DNA of 64,000 nt from CAZSSH01 sp964609825 (lineage in GTDB: Bacteria > Verrucomicrobiota > Lentisphaeria > Victivallales > Victivallaceae). A program made the position numbers and the translations under genes. A model generated the notes under the pieces. The model did not search any database. It was not told where the DNA came from and was given only the letters and a program-made list of their open reading frames with translations. Where the stretch lies: NCBI GenBank assembly GCA_964609825.1, contig CAZSSH010000007.1:1-64000 (forward strand). The letters run 5' to 3'. Shown here piece by piece: positions 9,301 through 16,699 of this stretch. The stretch's first letter is position 1. Each line of letters opens with the position of its first letter.

Positions 9301-9404
9301 TCCACGGGAAGATATTTCAGGGCGACAATTCCGAGTAAAAGCACGATGCAGGAGATCATGCTGATGAAAACCGGCCGCTTTACCGAAAACTCCGCAATGC
9401 CCAT
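6318..9404 (-). CDS. RND-family efflux pump, HAE1/AcrB type inner-membrane subunit
   Basis: This 1028-residue protein has the RND layout: TM1 at residues 12-30 (KRPVFISMISCIVLLLG), a large periplasmic loop, TM2-6, then the same pattern repeated in the second half. TM4 reads GVGMLVDNSIVVLENI, so the proton-relay pair is Asp-Asn rather than AcrB's Asp-Asp, as in many HAE1 relatives. It should export hydrophobic compounds by proton antiport with the adaptor encoded just upstream. The genes overlap by one base (TAATG at 9402-9406), so translation is coupled. No TolC-like outer-membrane gene is nearby, so the channel must come from elsewhere. Confidence 0.93.
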   Translation of the reverse strand: MGIAEFSVKRPVFISMISCIVLLLGIVALKYLPVDLMPDITYPGITIITTYEDASPEEVEELISKRIESALSAVPGVKEISSVSGEGSSNVTVSFNWGTNLDAAVADVRDRLDRVVPYLPEEADRPILYKFDSSNSPILRMGIATDLNLLDAREMINDQVKYRFERIDGVASVSVYGGLYREIQVLFDVNKARKLDTSLENVLNTLKNANVTTPAGNIIEDKIEIRVRTPGTYTNIDQIKETVIATGKNGEKIKLGDVAEVIDSYAKVSRFVRVNGKPGINLEIYKQSGANTVSIAKAVLKEVDKVNRDYAGQFEVIPIINTAEYIERSIDNVSSSAITGGLLAIGVLLFFLRNLGSTIVIAVSIPMSIIATFALVYFCGFTLNIMTLGGLALGVGMLVDNSIVVLENITRLHHDERQNAHDATVNGTNEMFAAITASTLTTLVVFLPLVFTQGMAGVMFKQFSAVVVFSLSCSLFTAITLVPMLAARLISSEKKVRKKSFLDIIETMQQALENAYGSGLDFVLKRRWTFILTVILLVGASTLLIPYIGSELMPKTDEGEVRVFIEMAVGTTPDTVNDVIKSADEVIKQVVGSDMTGYVTFAGKSSWRSSGGHRGNYNIRLKPRSERTRSDQQIADELTALFKDQPGIVYRVRTGQGLLNRIMGAGSGENASVELRGYDFKVAEKLSAQIKAAMEKVKGITDVRLSRDLGVPEDRIYIDREKANDLEVPVKTIADALRTILAGSEGGKYRENGNEYDILVKVKDADTMTLDQILDLSLLNQKGQLVTMRNLVKYERVNGPVNIERKNQERSLVIGGNISGRDLGSVMADVEASLSQIPRPPDFSIIYSGDYKDQQESFRELMIAFGLAVVLVYMVMACQFESLRDPLVVMLSVPLAGIGVILTLLLTGTIFSMQAFIGCIMLAGIVVNNAILLVDTANLLRHRDQMELNLAVREAGRRRLRPILMTTMTTVLGLLPLAFGWGDGGEAQAPMARAVIGGLTSSTIITLFFVPAVYSVFESMFRKHKGEV

Positions 9405-10582
9405 TATTTTTTCTCCATCAGCGAAATTTCGGGGATGATCACCTTGCTGCCCTCATTTAAGAGATGGTTGCCGAGGGTGACCACCGGGAGACTGAGGTCG
9501 GGCGACAAAATCTCCACCGAGTCAATCCCGGTAATGCCGGTTTGGACGGGGGTAAACACGGCTTTCATCTCTTTGCCGTCGACGGCAAAGACGCCGACGC
9601 TGTCATTGCGTCTCACTAAACAAACCTTGGGGATCACGAGCGCATCGGGTTTCTCGGAGAAAACGAGCTCGACCCGTACAAACATCCCGGGCTTGAGCTT
9701 GAGGTCGCTGTTTTCGATCTCCAGCTTTACTTCGCCCTGGCGGGTGCTGTCCTGCAAGAGTTGGGCGATGCGCCGCACTTTGCCTTTAAACTCGGTGCCG
9801 GGGTAGGCATCGGTGGTGATTTTGGCCGGGGCGTCAATTTTGAGCATCGGGTAATCGCGCTCAATTACGTAGATTACCGCCAGCAACCGGTCGATTTCGG
9901 CGATGGTGAGCAAGGGCTTGTTGGCCTGAATTAACGAACCGACATCAAAATTGCGCAGCCCGACATAACGCGGGTGATCGTCGCCCCACTCGGCCTTGAT
10001 GGTGCAGTCGCTGACTTTAAGTTGGGCATTGTCCAAAATCGCCTGCCGGCGGAGCACCTCCGATTGTTTCATCTGGTACGTCGCCGCCTGTGCCTTGTAA
10101 GCGCTCTCGGCGAGGTCAAACTGGGCGTCGGAGGTGGCCTTTTTGCTGAAAAGCTCCTGCTGACGCTCAAACTCTTTTTGCTTGAGATCCAAGTTGACGT
10201 TGGCCTCCTGCAGCTGGGCCTTGGCCACCTCCAGATCGGCGGCGGCCTGAGCGGCCAGCTGCCGGTATTCGGTCGAGTCGATGACGGCGATGGTTTGACC
10301 GTTTTCGATCCGGTCGCCGATGTCAAAATAAAGTTTCTCCAAGCGCCCGCTCACTTTGGGGGCGATTTCAATTTGGGTCCACGGTTTTAAACTGCCCGAA
10401 AAAATGCGCTTGTCCTCAATGGTCTGCCGTTGCGGTCGGACGGTTTCGACGGCGATCAGGGCGGCGCCGCTTTTGGCGGGCTTATTTTCTTCGTCATGCT
10501 TGGCTTGGATGCGGCTGTAAATAAGGTAGGCCAGTCCGGCAATGAGCAAAATAAAAATAATGCTCCAAAAAAACTTTTTCAT
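9404..10582 (-). CDS. RND efflux periplasmic adaptor (membrane fusion protein)
   Basis: The 392-residue protein starts with a basic residue pair and one hydrophobic segment (residues 5-22) that anchors it to the inner membrane. A biotinyl/lipoyl-like half (IAPKVSGRLEKLYFDIGDRIENGQTIAV, about 75-102), an alpha-helical hairpin (about 110-185), the second lipoyl half and a beta-barrel domain (VRRIAQLLQDSTRQGEVKLEIEN) follow, as in AcrA/MexA-type proteins. There is no lipobox cysteine. It is the first gene of the minus-strand cluster and is divergent from rsmB; the roughly 85-bp spacer is AT-rich and carries TATAAT/TATATTA elements that could serve both directions. Confidence 0.92.
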   Translation of the reverse strand: MKKFFWSIIFILLIAGLAYLIYSRIQAKHDEENKPAKSGAALIAVETVRPQRQTIEDKRIFSGSLKPWTQIEIAPKVSGRLEKLYFDIGDRIENGQTIAVIDSTEYRQLAAQAAADLEVAKAQLQEANVNLDLKQKEFERQQELFSKKATSDAQFDLAESAYKAQAATYQMKQSEVLRRQAILDNAQLKVSDCTIKAEWGDDHPRYVGLRNFDVGSLIQANKPLLTIAEIDRLLAVIYVIERDYPMLKIDAPAKITTDAYPGTEFKGKVRRIAQLLQDSTRQGEVKLEIENSDLKLKPGMFVRVELVFSEKPDALVIPKVCLVRRNDSVGVFAVDGKEMKAVFTPVQTGITGIDSVEILSPDLSLPVVTLGNHLLNEGSKVIIPEISLMEKK

Positions 10583-10667
10583 TGATGTAAAATCCCGAAA
10601 ATGGTGTTATATTAAGAGTCGAAGAATAATATACAAAATATAATGTTAAATTCAAGGGTAAAAAGCT

Positions 10668-12008
10668 TTGGAAAACCAAATTAATCAAAATAAATTGCGC
10701 TCCCAGTTGAAAAATGCCGAAAATATCCTGCGTGAGGTTCTCGCCGATGTTTTCGGCGGCGGCAAGCCCGCCGACCGGGTGCTCTCGGACATCTACCGGC
10801 GTAATCATCAGTACGGCTCGCGCGACCGGCAGTACTACAGCGAAACGGTGTTTGCATTTTTCCGCTATTGGGGCTTTTTGCGCAAATTTCTCAAGGCGGA
10901 GACGCGTACCAGCATTGAGTCGGGTGATATCGCGATTTCGGGGGTGTTTCTGCGCGGGCTTATGTTTGCCGCACTCTATATCGACCAACGCAATCTGCCG
11001 ATGGCCGATTTTATCGCCAAAGAGCTTGAGCTCAAATGGCCGCGTGCCGGAGCGGTGACGGCACTGGAGCGGGCGCAGACGCTCAATACCTCGTTTGGCT
11101 CAAGTGTCGAGTTTTCCCTGACCGATCTCGTGCCAGCTTCTTTGCTTGACCGGCTGCCCGCCGGGCTTGACCGGGAGCTTTTTACGGAGGACCTCATGCG
11201 GCGACCCCCGATGTGGATCCGTTTGCAGAGCGATGATCCCACCTTAATTGAGCGTCTGCGTGCCCAAAATCTCAATGTTGAGCGGCATCCGGCGGTCGTC
11301 CGCGCGGCGGCGGTGACCGACGCCAAGGTTAATTTGTATACCTTGGAGGAATTTCGCTCCGGTTTGTTTGAGGTACAGGATTTGGCCAGCCAGTGCATCG
11401 GTCTTGTGGCTGCGCCGGAGAGCAAGATGCGGGTCTTGGACTGCTGCGCCGGTGCCGGCGGCAAGAGTTTGCAGCTTGCCGACTTGATGGCGCGTAAAGG
11501 CACGGTGGTGGCGAGCGATATCCGCTCTTATAAGCTTGAGGATTTGCGCAAACGCGCCCGCCGTGCCGGGTTCCCCAACATCGTTACCAAAGAGTGGGAC
11601 GGCAAAGCCTATTTGGGCAAAAACGCCGCCAAATACGATCTTGTGCTGGTCGACGCTCCGTGCAGCTGCTCGGGGGTCTGGCGGCGCAACCCGGAGAGCC
11701 GTTGGACGCTCAAAGTGGCTGAAATCGCCGAAATCGCCGCGCTGCAGTTGCAGATTTTGACCAATGCCGCGAGCGCAGTGCGCCCGGGCGGAGTTTTGGT
11801 GTACGCCACTTGCTCATTGTTTGCCGAGGAAAATGAGGCGGTGGTCAACGCCTTTGTTGCGGCAAACACCGATTTTTATCTCGACACCTTTGCCCATCCG
11901 TTGCGCCCCGGTGAAACCGTCCGCTCGGGGATGCTGCAAATTTACAGTTACGACGGCGACTGCGACTCGATGTTTGTCGCCCGGCTGCGGAGGCGCCATG
12001 AAATTTAA
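10668..12008 (+). CDS. rsmB: RsmB/NOL1-type RNA (cytosine-C5) methyltransferase
   Basis: The 446-residue protein has an N-terminal NusB-like helical domain (about 1-150) and a C-terminal SAM-dependent methyltransferase domain. The SAM motif is LDCCAGAGGKSLQ. Motif IV, DAPCSCSGVWRRNPESRW, and motif VI, YATCSLFAEENE, hold the two cysteines of m5C RNA methyltransferases. By length and architecture it fits RsmB (16S rRNA m5C967), although other NOL1/NOP2 members are possible. The start is TTG at 10668, with AAGGG 9 bases upstream; no ATG fits the reading frame at the right place. A TATAAT lies at 10639-10644. The 3' end overlaps trmL by 11 bases. Confidence 0.88.
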   Translation: MENQINQNKLRSQLKNAENILREVLADVFGGGKPADRVLSDIYRRNHQYGSRDRQYYSETVFAFFRYWGFLRKFLKAETRTSIESGDIAISGVFLRGLMFAALYIDQRNLPMADFIAKELELKWPRAGAVTALERAQTLNTSFGSSVEFSLTDLVPASLLDRLPAGLDRELFTEDLMRRPPMWIRLQSDDPTLIERLRAQNLNVERHPAVVRAAAVTDAKVNLYTLEEFRSGLFEVQDLASQCIGLVAAPESKMRVLDCCAGAGGKSLQLADLMARKGTVVASDIRSYKLEDLRKRARRAGFPNIVTKEWDGKAYLGKNAAKYDLVLVDAPCSCSGVWRRNPESRWTLKVAEIAEIAALQLQILTNAASAVRPGGVLVYATCSLFAEENEAVVNAFVAANTDFYLDTFAHPLRPGETVRSGMLQIYSYDGDCDSMFVARLRRRHEI

Positions 12009-12450
12009 TGTGGTTTTGGTCATGCCGGAGATCCCGCAAAACACCGGCACCATCGGGCGGCTTTGTGTGGCGACCGATACGGCGCTGCATCTGATCAAGC
12101 CCTTGGGGTTCTCGCTGGACGACAAATACGTCAAGCGCGCCGGGATGGATTACTGGCAGTTTCTCGATTTGACGATTTACGAAAACTTTCAGGAGTTTCT
12201 TGAACGCAATCGCCCGCAAAAGATGTATTTTGTCTCCACCCGGGGCAAAAAGGCGCACTGGGATATCGCGTATCAGCCGGGCGACTTTTTGGTCTTCGGC
12301 CGCGAGTCGTCGGGGCTGCCGCCCGAGTTTTACGAAACGTACCAAAATGATCTCATCACCATTCCGATGCCGGGAAAATTTCATCGGAGCTTGAATTTGG
12401 CCAATGCGGTGAGTATAGTATTATATGAGGCAATGCGTCTCAATCAATGA
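11998..12450 (+). CDS. trmL: tRNA (cytidine/uridine(34)-2'-O)-methyltransferase TrmL
   Basis: This 150-residue SPOUT protein matches TrmL, which methylates the wobble ribose of tRNA-Leu isoacceptors. The N-terminal MPEIPQNTGTIGR, the middle FGRESSGLP and the C-terminal IPMPGKFHRSLNLANAVSIVLYEA correspond to the three SPOUT knot motifs that bind SAM. The ATG at 11998 lies inside the rsmB end (with AGGCGCC upstream), giving the usual family length; an upstream in-frame extension is just the rsmB shadow. Together with rsmB it forms a small RNA-modification operon. Confidence 0.93.
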   Translation: MKFNVVLVMPEIPQNTGTIGRLCVATDTALHLIKPLGFSLDDKYVKRAGMDYWQFLDLTIYENFQEFLERNRPQKMYFVSTRGKKAHWDIAYQPGDFLVFGRESSGLPPEFYETYQNDLITIPMPGKFHRSLNLANAVSIVLYEAMRLNQ

Positions 12451-12463
12451 TAAAGGAGTGATT

Positions 12464-13387
12464 ATGAAACGTTTGTTTGTGTTGCTTGCGGTCGCGGTCT
12501 GTCTCTCGGCCGGGGCAAGAGAGCTCAATTTGCTGTCCATCGGCAACAGTTTCTCATGGAGTGTCGATCCGTTTTTGCGCGAAATCGTCAAGGCCGACGG
12601 CGAAGACACGCTCTTTTACGAGCATGCGAGTTTGGGCGGCTGGCCGCTCAAGGGGCATTGGGATCTGGTCGAGAAGTCAGAGAAAGACCCCAATTTCAAA
12701 CCCTACGGCAAAGCGCCAGACAACTTCAGTCTCAAGGAGAAACTTCAGTCGCGCAAGTGGGATGTCATTACCATCCAGCAGGCCAGCCATGACAGCTGGG
12801 TGTCGTCCACTTATGAACCCTACGCCGCCAATTTGCTTGCCTATATCAAAAAGTATGCGCCGCAGGCCGAAGTGGTCATCCAGCAGACCTGGGCTTACCG
12901 TTTTGACGACGACCGGCTCGACAAGTGGGGCATCGATCCCAAAACCATGTATGACAAGCTGACCGAAAATTATCTCAATCTCGGCAGAGAGCTCAATTTG
13001 CGGATCATTCCCGTCGGTTTGGCTGTCCAGACCGCCCGCGAAACCGAGCCGGATCAATATGTTCCTTATGACAAAAACGAACTCAAAAAACTCAAGTACC
13101 CAGACGCCTTACCCTCCGAAAAAGGCTCGTTCAACCGCGGCTTGTGGTGGGAAAAAAGCAAGGATGGCGACACTTACACGCTCAAGCGCGACGCCTTTCA
13201 CTTGAATTCGCGCGGCTGCTATCTCCAAGCTTGCGTCTGGTATGCTTTTTTGTTTGAAAAAGACCCGACCGCGATTAAATTCATTCCCAAGGGCATCGAT
13301 GAAGCGGATGCCAAATTTATGCAGGAGACCGCCAAAAAAGTGCTGGAGGATTTTAAACAACCATGCGATTCAGCCGCCCGCAAATAA
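12464..13387 (+). CDS. Secreted DUF4886 (SGNH-hydrolase-like) protein
   Basis: The 307-residue protein begins with a clear signal peptide (MKRLFVLLAVAVCLSAGA). Next comes LLSIGNSFSWS, which resembles the block I nucleophile motif of SGNH/GDSL esterases, and the C-terminal DAFHLNSRGCYL carries a His in the block V position. The overall pattern matches DUF4886, common in polysaccharide-degrading Bacteroidetes and Lentisphaerae. An esterase acting on carbohydrate side groups is plausible but unproven. The start at 12464 is set by AAAGGAGTG 5-10 bases upstream. It begins 13 bases after trmL and overlaps the next gene by 25 bases. Confidence 0.82.
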   Translation: MKRLFVLLAVAVCLSAGARELNLLSIGNSFSWSVDPFLREIVKADGEDTLFYEHASLGGWPLKGHWDLVEKSEKDPNFKPYGKAPDNFSLKEKLQSRKWDVITIQQASHDSWVSSTYEPYAANLLAYIKKYAPQAEVVIQQTWAYRFDDDRLDKWGIDPKTMYDKLTENYLNLGRELNLRIIPVGLAVQTARETEPDQYVPYDKNELKKLKYPDALPSEKGSFNRGLWWEKSKDGDTYTLKRDAFHLNSRGCYLQACVWYAFLFEKDPTAIKFIPKGIDEADAKFMQETAKKVLEDFKQPCDSAARK

Positions 13388-14607
13388 GTTGGGTCATTTA
13401 TGACATGGCGCTGTCCGCCTTTGCTCTGGTGGTGCGGACGTGCTTTGCTCCGATCTTTTTTAAAGATTATGCCGCCACCGGCATGCACCCCGAGACGGCG
13501 ACCGCCTGGTGGGGGTATCTGAGCAGCGCCGCAGGGTTGGCGGCGGCCTTTTTGGCCCCGTATCTGGGGACGCTTGCCGATGCCAAATGTCATCGCAAGC
13601 GTTTTTTGTTTGGCGCGATGGTGCTGGGGATTGTTTCGCTGGCCGGCATGTGCTTTGTCGGCAAAGGGGCGGCGACGATGATGATGTCGTTTTACTTTGC
13701 CGGGATGCTCGCATTTATGCTCTCCAGCTCCTTTTATGACTCGCTTTTGCTGGATGTTTCGCCCAAGGGGATGGTCAACCGGATCTCGTCGATTTCCTAT
13801 GCCTGGGGTTATATCGGGGGAATGATCCCGTTTTTGCTGTGCCTCGGCTTGATGGCAATGTGCAAAGATCAGCCGATCATGGTGATCAAAGTATCGTTTG
13901 TCATCACCGCCGTCTGGTGGGTTATGCTCTCCATGCCGCTCTTTCGCGATGTCCGCGAGCGCCGCAAACCGCAGCCGGACTTCCGGGCGTTGGACGGCTT
14001 CCGCAAGCTCTGGGCAACCTTTTGCGAGGTGCGCAAGCACAAAAATGTATTTGTTTTTTTGATCGCTTATTTTCTCTACATTGACGGCGTCGGCACCATC
14101 GTGATGATGGCGACTCCTTACGGGCGCGATGCCGGGATCAGCGCCGGGATGCTGATTTTGACGATTTTGGCACTGCAAGTCATCGCATTTCCGTTTACAT
14201 TGCTCTACGGGTATCTGACCAAGTTTTTTGCAGCGCGCAAGCTTATTTATGGCGCAATCGGCATTTATGTGGTGATCGTTTTGTTGGCCGGTTATCTGCC
14301 GATGGTAGAGGACCCGGCGACCAAGAAAGCGATCTTTTTTATCATCGCCTTTTTGATCGGAACCTCGCAGGGGGGGATTCAATCCTTGAGCCGCTCCTTG
14401 TTTGCCACCTTGATCCCGGCCAAGCAATCGTCCGAATTTTTCGGTTTCTATAATATTTTCGGCAAATTCACCACTATTTTGGGGCCGGTACTGGTCGGTG
14501 TCGCCGCGATGTGGCTCGGCCACTCCGGGTATGGGATGGCGATGCTGGCGGTGCCGTTTATGCTCGGAGCCTTGACTCTTTCCAAGGTCAAAATCAAATC
14601 GCCATGA
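13363..14607 (+). CDS. MFS transporter, UMF1/Atg22-like family
   Basis: This 414-residue protein has about twelve hydrophobic segments. The opening ISWVIYDMALSAFALVV, the cytoplasmic loop GTLADAKCHRKR and the later GGIQSLSRSLFATLIPAKQSSEFFGFYNIFGKF are typical of the UMF1 (Atg22-related) branch of the major facilitator superfamily. The substrate is unknown; sugars or amino acids are possible. Its ATG lies inside the DUF4886 gene after a GGAGG at 13347, and its stop overlaps the next start (ATGA at 14604), so the three genes are probably translated as one unit. Confidence 0.85.
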   Translation: MRFSRPQISWVIYDMALSAFALVVRTCFAPIFFKDYAATGMHPETATAWWGYLSSAAGLAAAFLAPYLGTLADAKCHRKRFLFGAMVLGIVSLAGMCFVGKGAATMMMSFYFAGMLAFMLSSSFYDSLLLDVSPKGMVNRISSISYAWGYIGGMIPFLLCLGLMAMCKDQPIMVIKVSFVITAVWWVMLSMPLFRDVRERRKPQPDFRALDGFRKLWATFCEVRKHKNVFVFLIAYFLYIDGVGTIVMMATPYGRDAGISAGMLILTILALQVIAFPFTLLYGYLTKFFAARKLIYGAIGIYVVIVLLAGYLPMVEDPATKKAIFFIIAFLIGTSQGGIQSLSRSLFATLIPAKQSSEFFGFYNIFGKFTTILGPVLVGVAAMWLGHSGYGMAMLAVPFMLGALTLSKVKIKSP

Positions 14608-15617
14608 CACGCTATATCATCAAACGGATCATCCTGGGCCTTTTTACCATGCTGACGATTTTGTTTGTCAGCTATGTGATGCTGCGCCTCACGCCGGGCG
14701 ATCCTACGCGCAGCAACCTTTTTGGCGGCGGTGACGCCACTGCCGGGCTCAATGCCGAAAAAGGGGCGTTGACACGCAACCAATCACTGCGCGAAAAGCT
14801 CGACCTCGACAAACCGATTATGGTCGGCTTTGCCAATTGGTTCGGCAAAATCGTCCGTCACGGCGACTTCGGCACCTCCGCCTCGGTCGACCCCGGCCGG
14901 CCGATCACCGACATTATTTGGGAGCGGCTGCCGATTACGTTAAGTCTCAACTTTTGGGCGGTGCTGGTTACTTACCTTTTGGCAATCCCGATCGGCGTCT
15001 ATGCGGCTGTATATGCCGACTCGCCGGGGGACAAGATTTCCTCTTTTGTGTTGTTTTTGCTTTATTCGCTGCCGGTGATGTGGGTGGCGCTGATGCTGCA
15101 AGCGACCTTTTGCGAGGGCGGCAAATACCCCTTCTTTCCCTTAAAAGGCTTGACCCCCGCCAATCTTGACGCACTTAACATCTGGCAATTGCTGGGCGAA
15201 ACCATCCGTTATTATACGCTGCCGGTGCTGTGTCTTGCCTACGGCGGCTTTGCCGGGCTCTCTCGCTATGCCAGGAGCGGGATGCTGGACGTCATTCACC
15301 ATGATTTCATCCGCACCGCCCGCGCCAAAGGCCTGAGCGAGTCGGCGGTGATCTGGAAACACGCGTTTCGCAACGCCTTGATCACGCTCATTACGCTCTT
15401 CGGTGGGCTGCTGCCCGGCTTGGTGGCCGGGAGCGTGATTATCGAGTACGTCTTTAATGTTCCCGGCATGGGCTCATTGTCGCTGCTTTCTTTGACCAGT
15501 CGCGATTATCCGTTGCAAATGGCCTTATTCACCTTTGCCGGGGCACTCACTCTGCTCGGTATTTTTGTATCCGATATGCTTTACATGCTTGCCGATCCGC
15601 GGATTAAGCTGCAATAA
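14604..15617 (+). CDS. ABC transporter permease, OppB/DppB family (orphan)
   Basis: The 337-residue protein has TM1 at residues 5-27 (IKRIILGLFTMLTILFVSY) followed by LRLTPGDP, the signature start of OppB/DppB permeases. The EAA-like loop IRTARAKGLSESAVIWKHAFRNALI, which docks on the ATPase, is near residues 232-256. The start at 14604 overlaps the MFS stop (ATGA). The usual partners (second permease, two ATPases, binding protein) are absent: a mini-pseudopilin frame and a pseudopilin follow instead. Either the partners are encoded elsewhere or the operon was broken by rearrangement. Confidence 0.88.
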   Translation: MTRYIIKRIILGLFTMLTILFVSYVMLRLTPGDPTRSNLFGGGDATAGLNAEKGALTRNQSLREKLDLDKPIMVGFANWFGKIVRHGDFGTSASVDPGRPITDIIWERLPITLSLNFWAVLVTYLLAIPIGVYAAVYADSPGDKISSFVLFLLYSLPVMWVALMLQATFCEGGKYPFFPLKGLTPANLDALNIWQLLGETIRYYTLPVLCLAYGGFAGLSRYARSGMLDVIHHDFIRTARAKGLSESAVIWKHAFRNALITLITLFGGLLPGLVAGSVIIEYVFNVPGMGSLSLLSLTSRDYPLQMALFTFAGALTLLGIFVSDMLYMLADPRIKLQ

Positions 15618-15657
15618 AAGTCAACAGTCACAGCATCGGATTGGAGCCTGTCAGAGA

Positions 15658-15777
15658 GTGAAAAATAAACCTTACAGTATGGTCGAACTCATCACAGTGC
15701 TGGTCATTATTGCCGTTATGCTGTCATTGTTAATCCCCGGACTTCTCCGGGCGCTCAATATGGCCCGCAATCTCTGA
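15658..15777 (+). CDS. Mini-pseudopilin: 39-residue prepilin-like N-terminus only
   Basis: A GTG-started frame of 39 codons encodes a stretch that matches the first part of the window's pseudopilins: SMVELITVLVIIAVMLSLL in place of FTLIELLVVIAIIAILASML, then PGLLRALNMAR in place of PALNKARDKA. The glutamate at mature position +5 is kept (VEL). A stop follows where the globular domain should begin. It lies 40 bases after the permease stop, with GGAG about 12 bases upstream of the GTG. It could be a truncated pseudogene or a real mini-pilin. Coding status is uncertain; the resemblance is clear. Confidence 0.45.
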   Translation: MKNKPYSMVELITVLVIIAVMLSLLIPGLLRALNMARNL

Positions 15778-15938
15778 CCGTTGAGGCAAATGTAAAAATA
15801 CCCCCTCTCGGGGAGACGGCTTAATTTCATTTTTTCGGTTTGGTTCTTTTTCGGCGCTTTCATTCTGCAAAAAAATCCTTTGCAATCCTGCTTGGGTGAT
15901 TTGTATTAAAAATAATATAAAAAATATTAAAAATAGTC
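15778..15938. other. AT-rich intergenic stretch upstream of pseudopilin promoter
   Basis: After the mini-pseudopilin comes a weak CCCC-TCTC-GGGG hairpin (about 15801-15812) without an adjacent T run, then a very AT-rich stretch. No coding frame or RNA gene was seen. The AT-rich part may act as an upstream element for the promoter at 15939. Confidence 0.35.
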
Positions 15939-15967
15939 TTGTTTTTATGGATGGTTTATAGTATAAT
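15939..15967 (+). promoter_or_regulatory. Sigma-70-like promoter of the pseudopilin-GH53 pair
   Basis: TTGTTT (15939-15944) and a perfect TATAAT (15962-15967) are separated by exactly 17 bases. Transcription would begin near 15974, about 40 bases before the pseudopilin start. Confidence 0.7.
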
Positions 15968-15985
15968 ATATTGGAAAATCACTTC

Positions 15986-15993
15986 TAACGTTA
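15986..15993. promoter_or_regulatory. TAACGTTA palindrome, possible LacI-family operator
   Basis: The perfect palindrome TAACGTTA sits about 12-20 bases downstream of the predicted transcription start, a common repressor position. It shares the central AACGTT with the two AAACGTTT sites at the LacI-family promoter (45474, 45500) and is identical to a site at 24181. The binding protein is inferred only. Confidence 0.35.
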
Positions 15994-16015
15994 AAACAAA
16001 GGAGCATGTCCGTTT

Positions 16016-16699
16016 ATGAAACATAAATTTTTTACCTTGATCGAACTCTTGGTCGTGATTGCGATTATCGCTATTTTGGCATCGATGTTGCTGCCCGCCC
16101 TCAATAAAGCGCGCGACAAGGCGTCGACGATTGCCTGTGCCAACAATTTGAAGCAATTGGGATTGGTTTTGTCGATGTATTGCGAATCCAACCTCGGCTA
16201 TCTGCCGGTCAGCGAAAACAGCACATATACTTACAGTTGGAAAAATCAATTCGGCATGCCGAGCGCCACCTATCCGGTCGGGATGCGTCTCTGGACACCG
16301 CAAAAAATTTGTCCGACCGCCAAAAAGGACAATCCGGCGGTCAGCGATCCCACAAAATATATTTCCACCAACTATGCCATCAATGCCAACTTTAACCGCA
16401 ATATCGATGCTTCCGGCAAATCATCCAGCTGGGAATCGGTAGGCAAACTCAACAAAATCGCCCGTCCGGCGTTGATGTTGGCGTTTTCGGACGGGTTCAA
16501 GGATTCGACCGGAGTATATCCGCCGCAGGTTTATGCCGGCGGCCGCACTCCCGAGCATTTGCACAGCCAGCGTACCAACATTGTCTATGTGGACGGACAC
16601 TACGCGCCCCGCTTTATACCGCTGGATTTGCGTGATGTTTCCGCTACTTGGGGCAATCAGGAGCAGGTTGGTTTCTGGTTGGGGCGCAAGAAAAACTGA
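16016..16699 (+). CDS. Pseudopilin-like H-X9-DG protein paired with GH53
   Basis: The 227-residue protein begins with a type IV prepilin-like leader and helix (FFTLIELLVVIAIIAILASM), with the conserved Glu at mature position +5. This part would be cleaved and methylated by a prepilin peptidase and anchor the protein in the inner membrane. The globular part contains CANNLKQLG, typical of the DUF1559-like group, and ends with His-X9-Asp-Gly-His (HSQRTNIVYVDGH). The role of these proteins, very numerous in Lentisphaerae and Planctomycetes, is unknown. The stop overlaps the GH53 start (TGATG, 16697-16701), so the two are translationally coupled. SD AAAGGAG lies about 12 bases upstream. Confidence 0.88.
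   Translation: MKHKFFTLIELLVVIAIIAILASMLLPALNKARDKASTIACANNLKQLGLVLSMYCESNLGYLPVSENSTYTYSWKNQFGMPSATYPVGMRLWTPQKICPTAKKDNPAVSDPTKYISTNYAINANFNRNIDASGKSSSWESVGKLNKIARPALMLAFSDGFKDSTGVYPPQVYAGGRTPEHLHSQRTNIVYVDGHYAPRFIPLDLRDVSATWGNQEQVGFWLGRKKN

Noticed and set aside
13219..14610. 463-codon minus-strand frame
   Set aside because: Antisense shadow of the DUF4886/MFS genes, rich in His, Gln and Arg with no domain features.
14604..15617. Complete oligopeptide ABC importer
   Set aside because: Only the OppB-like permease is present; no OppC, ATPase or binding protein adjoins it.
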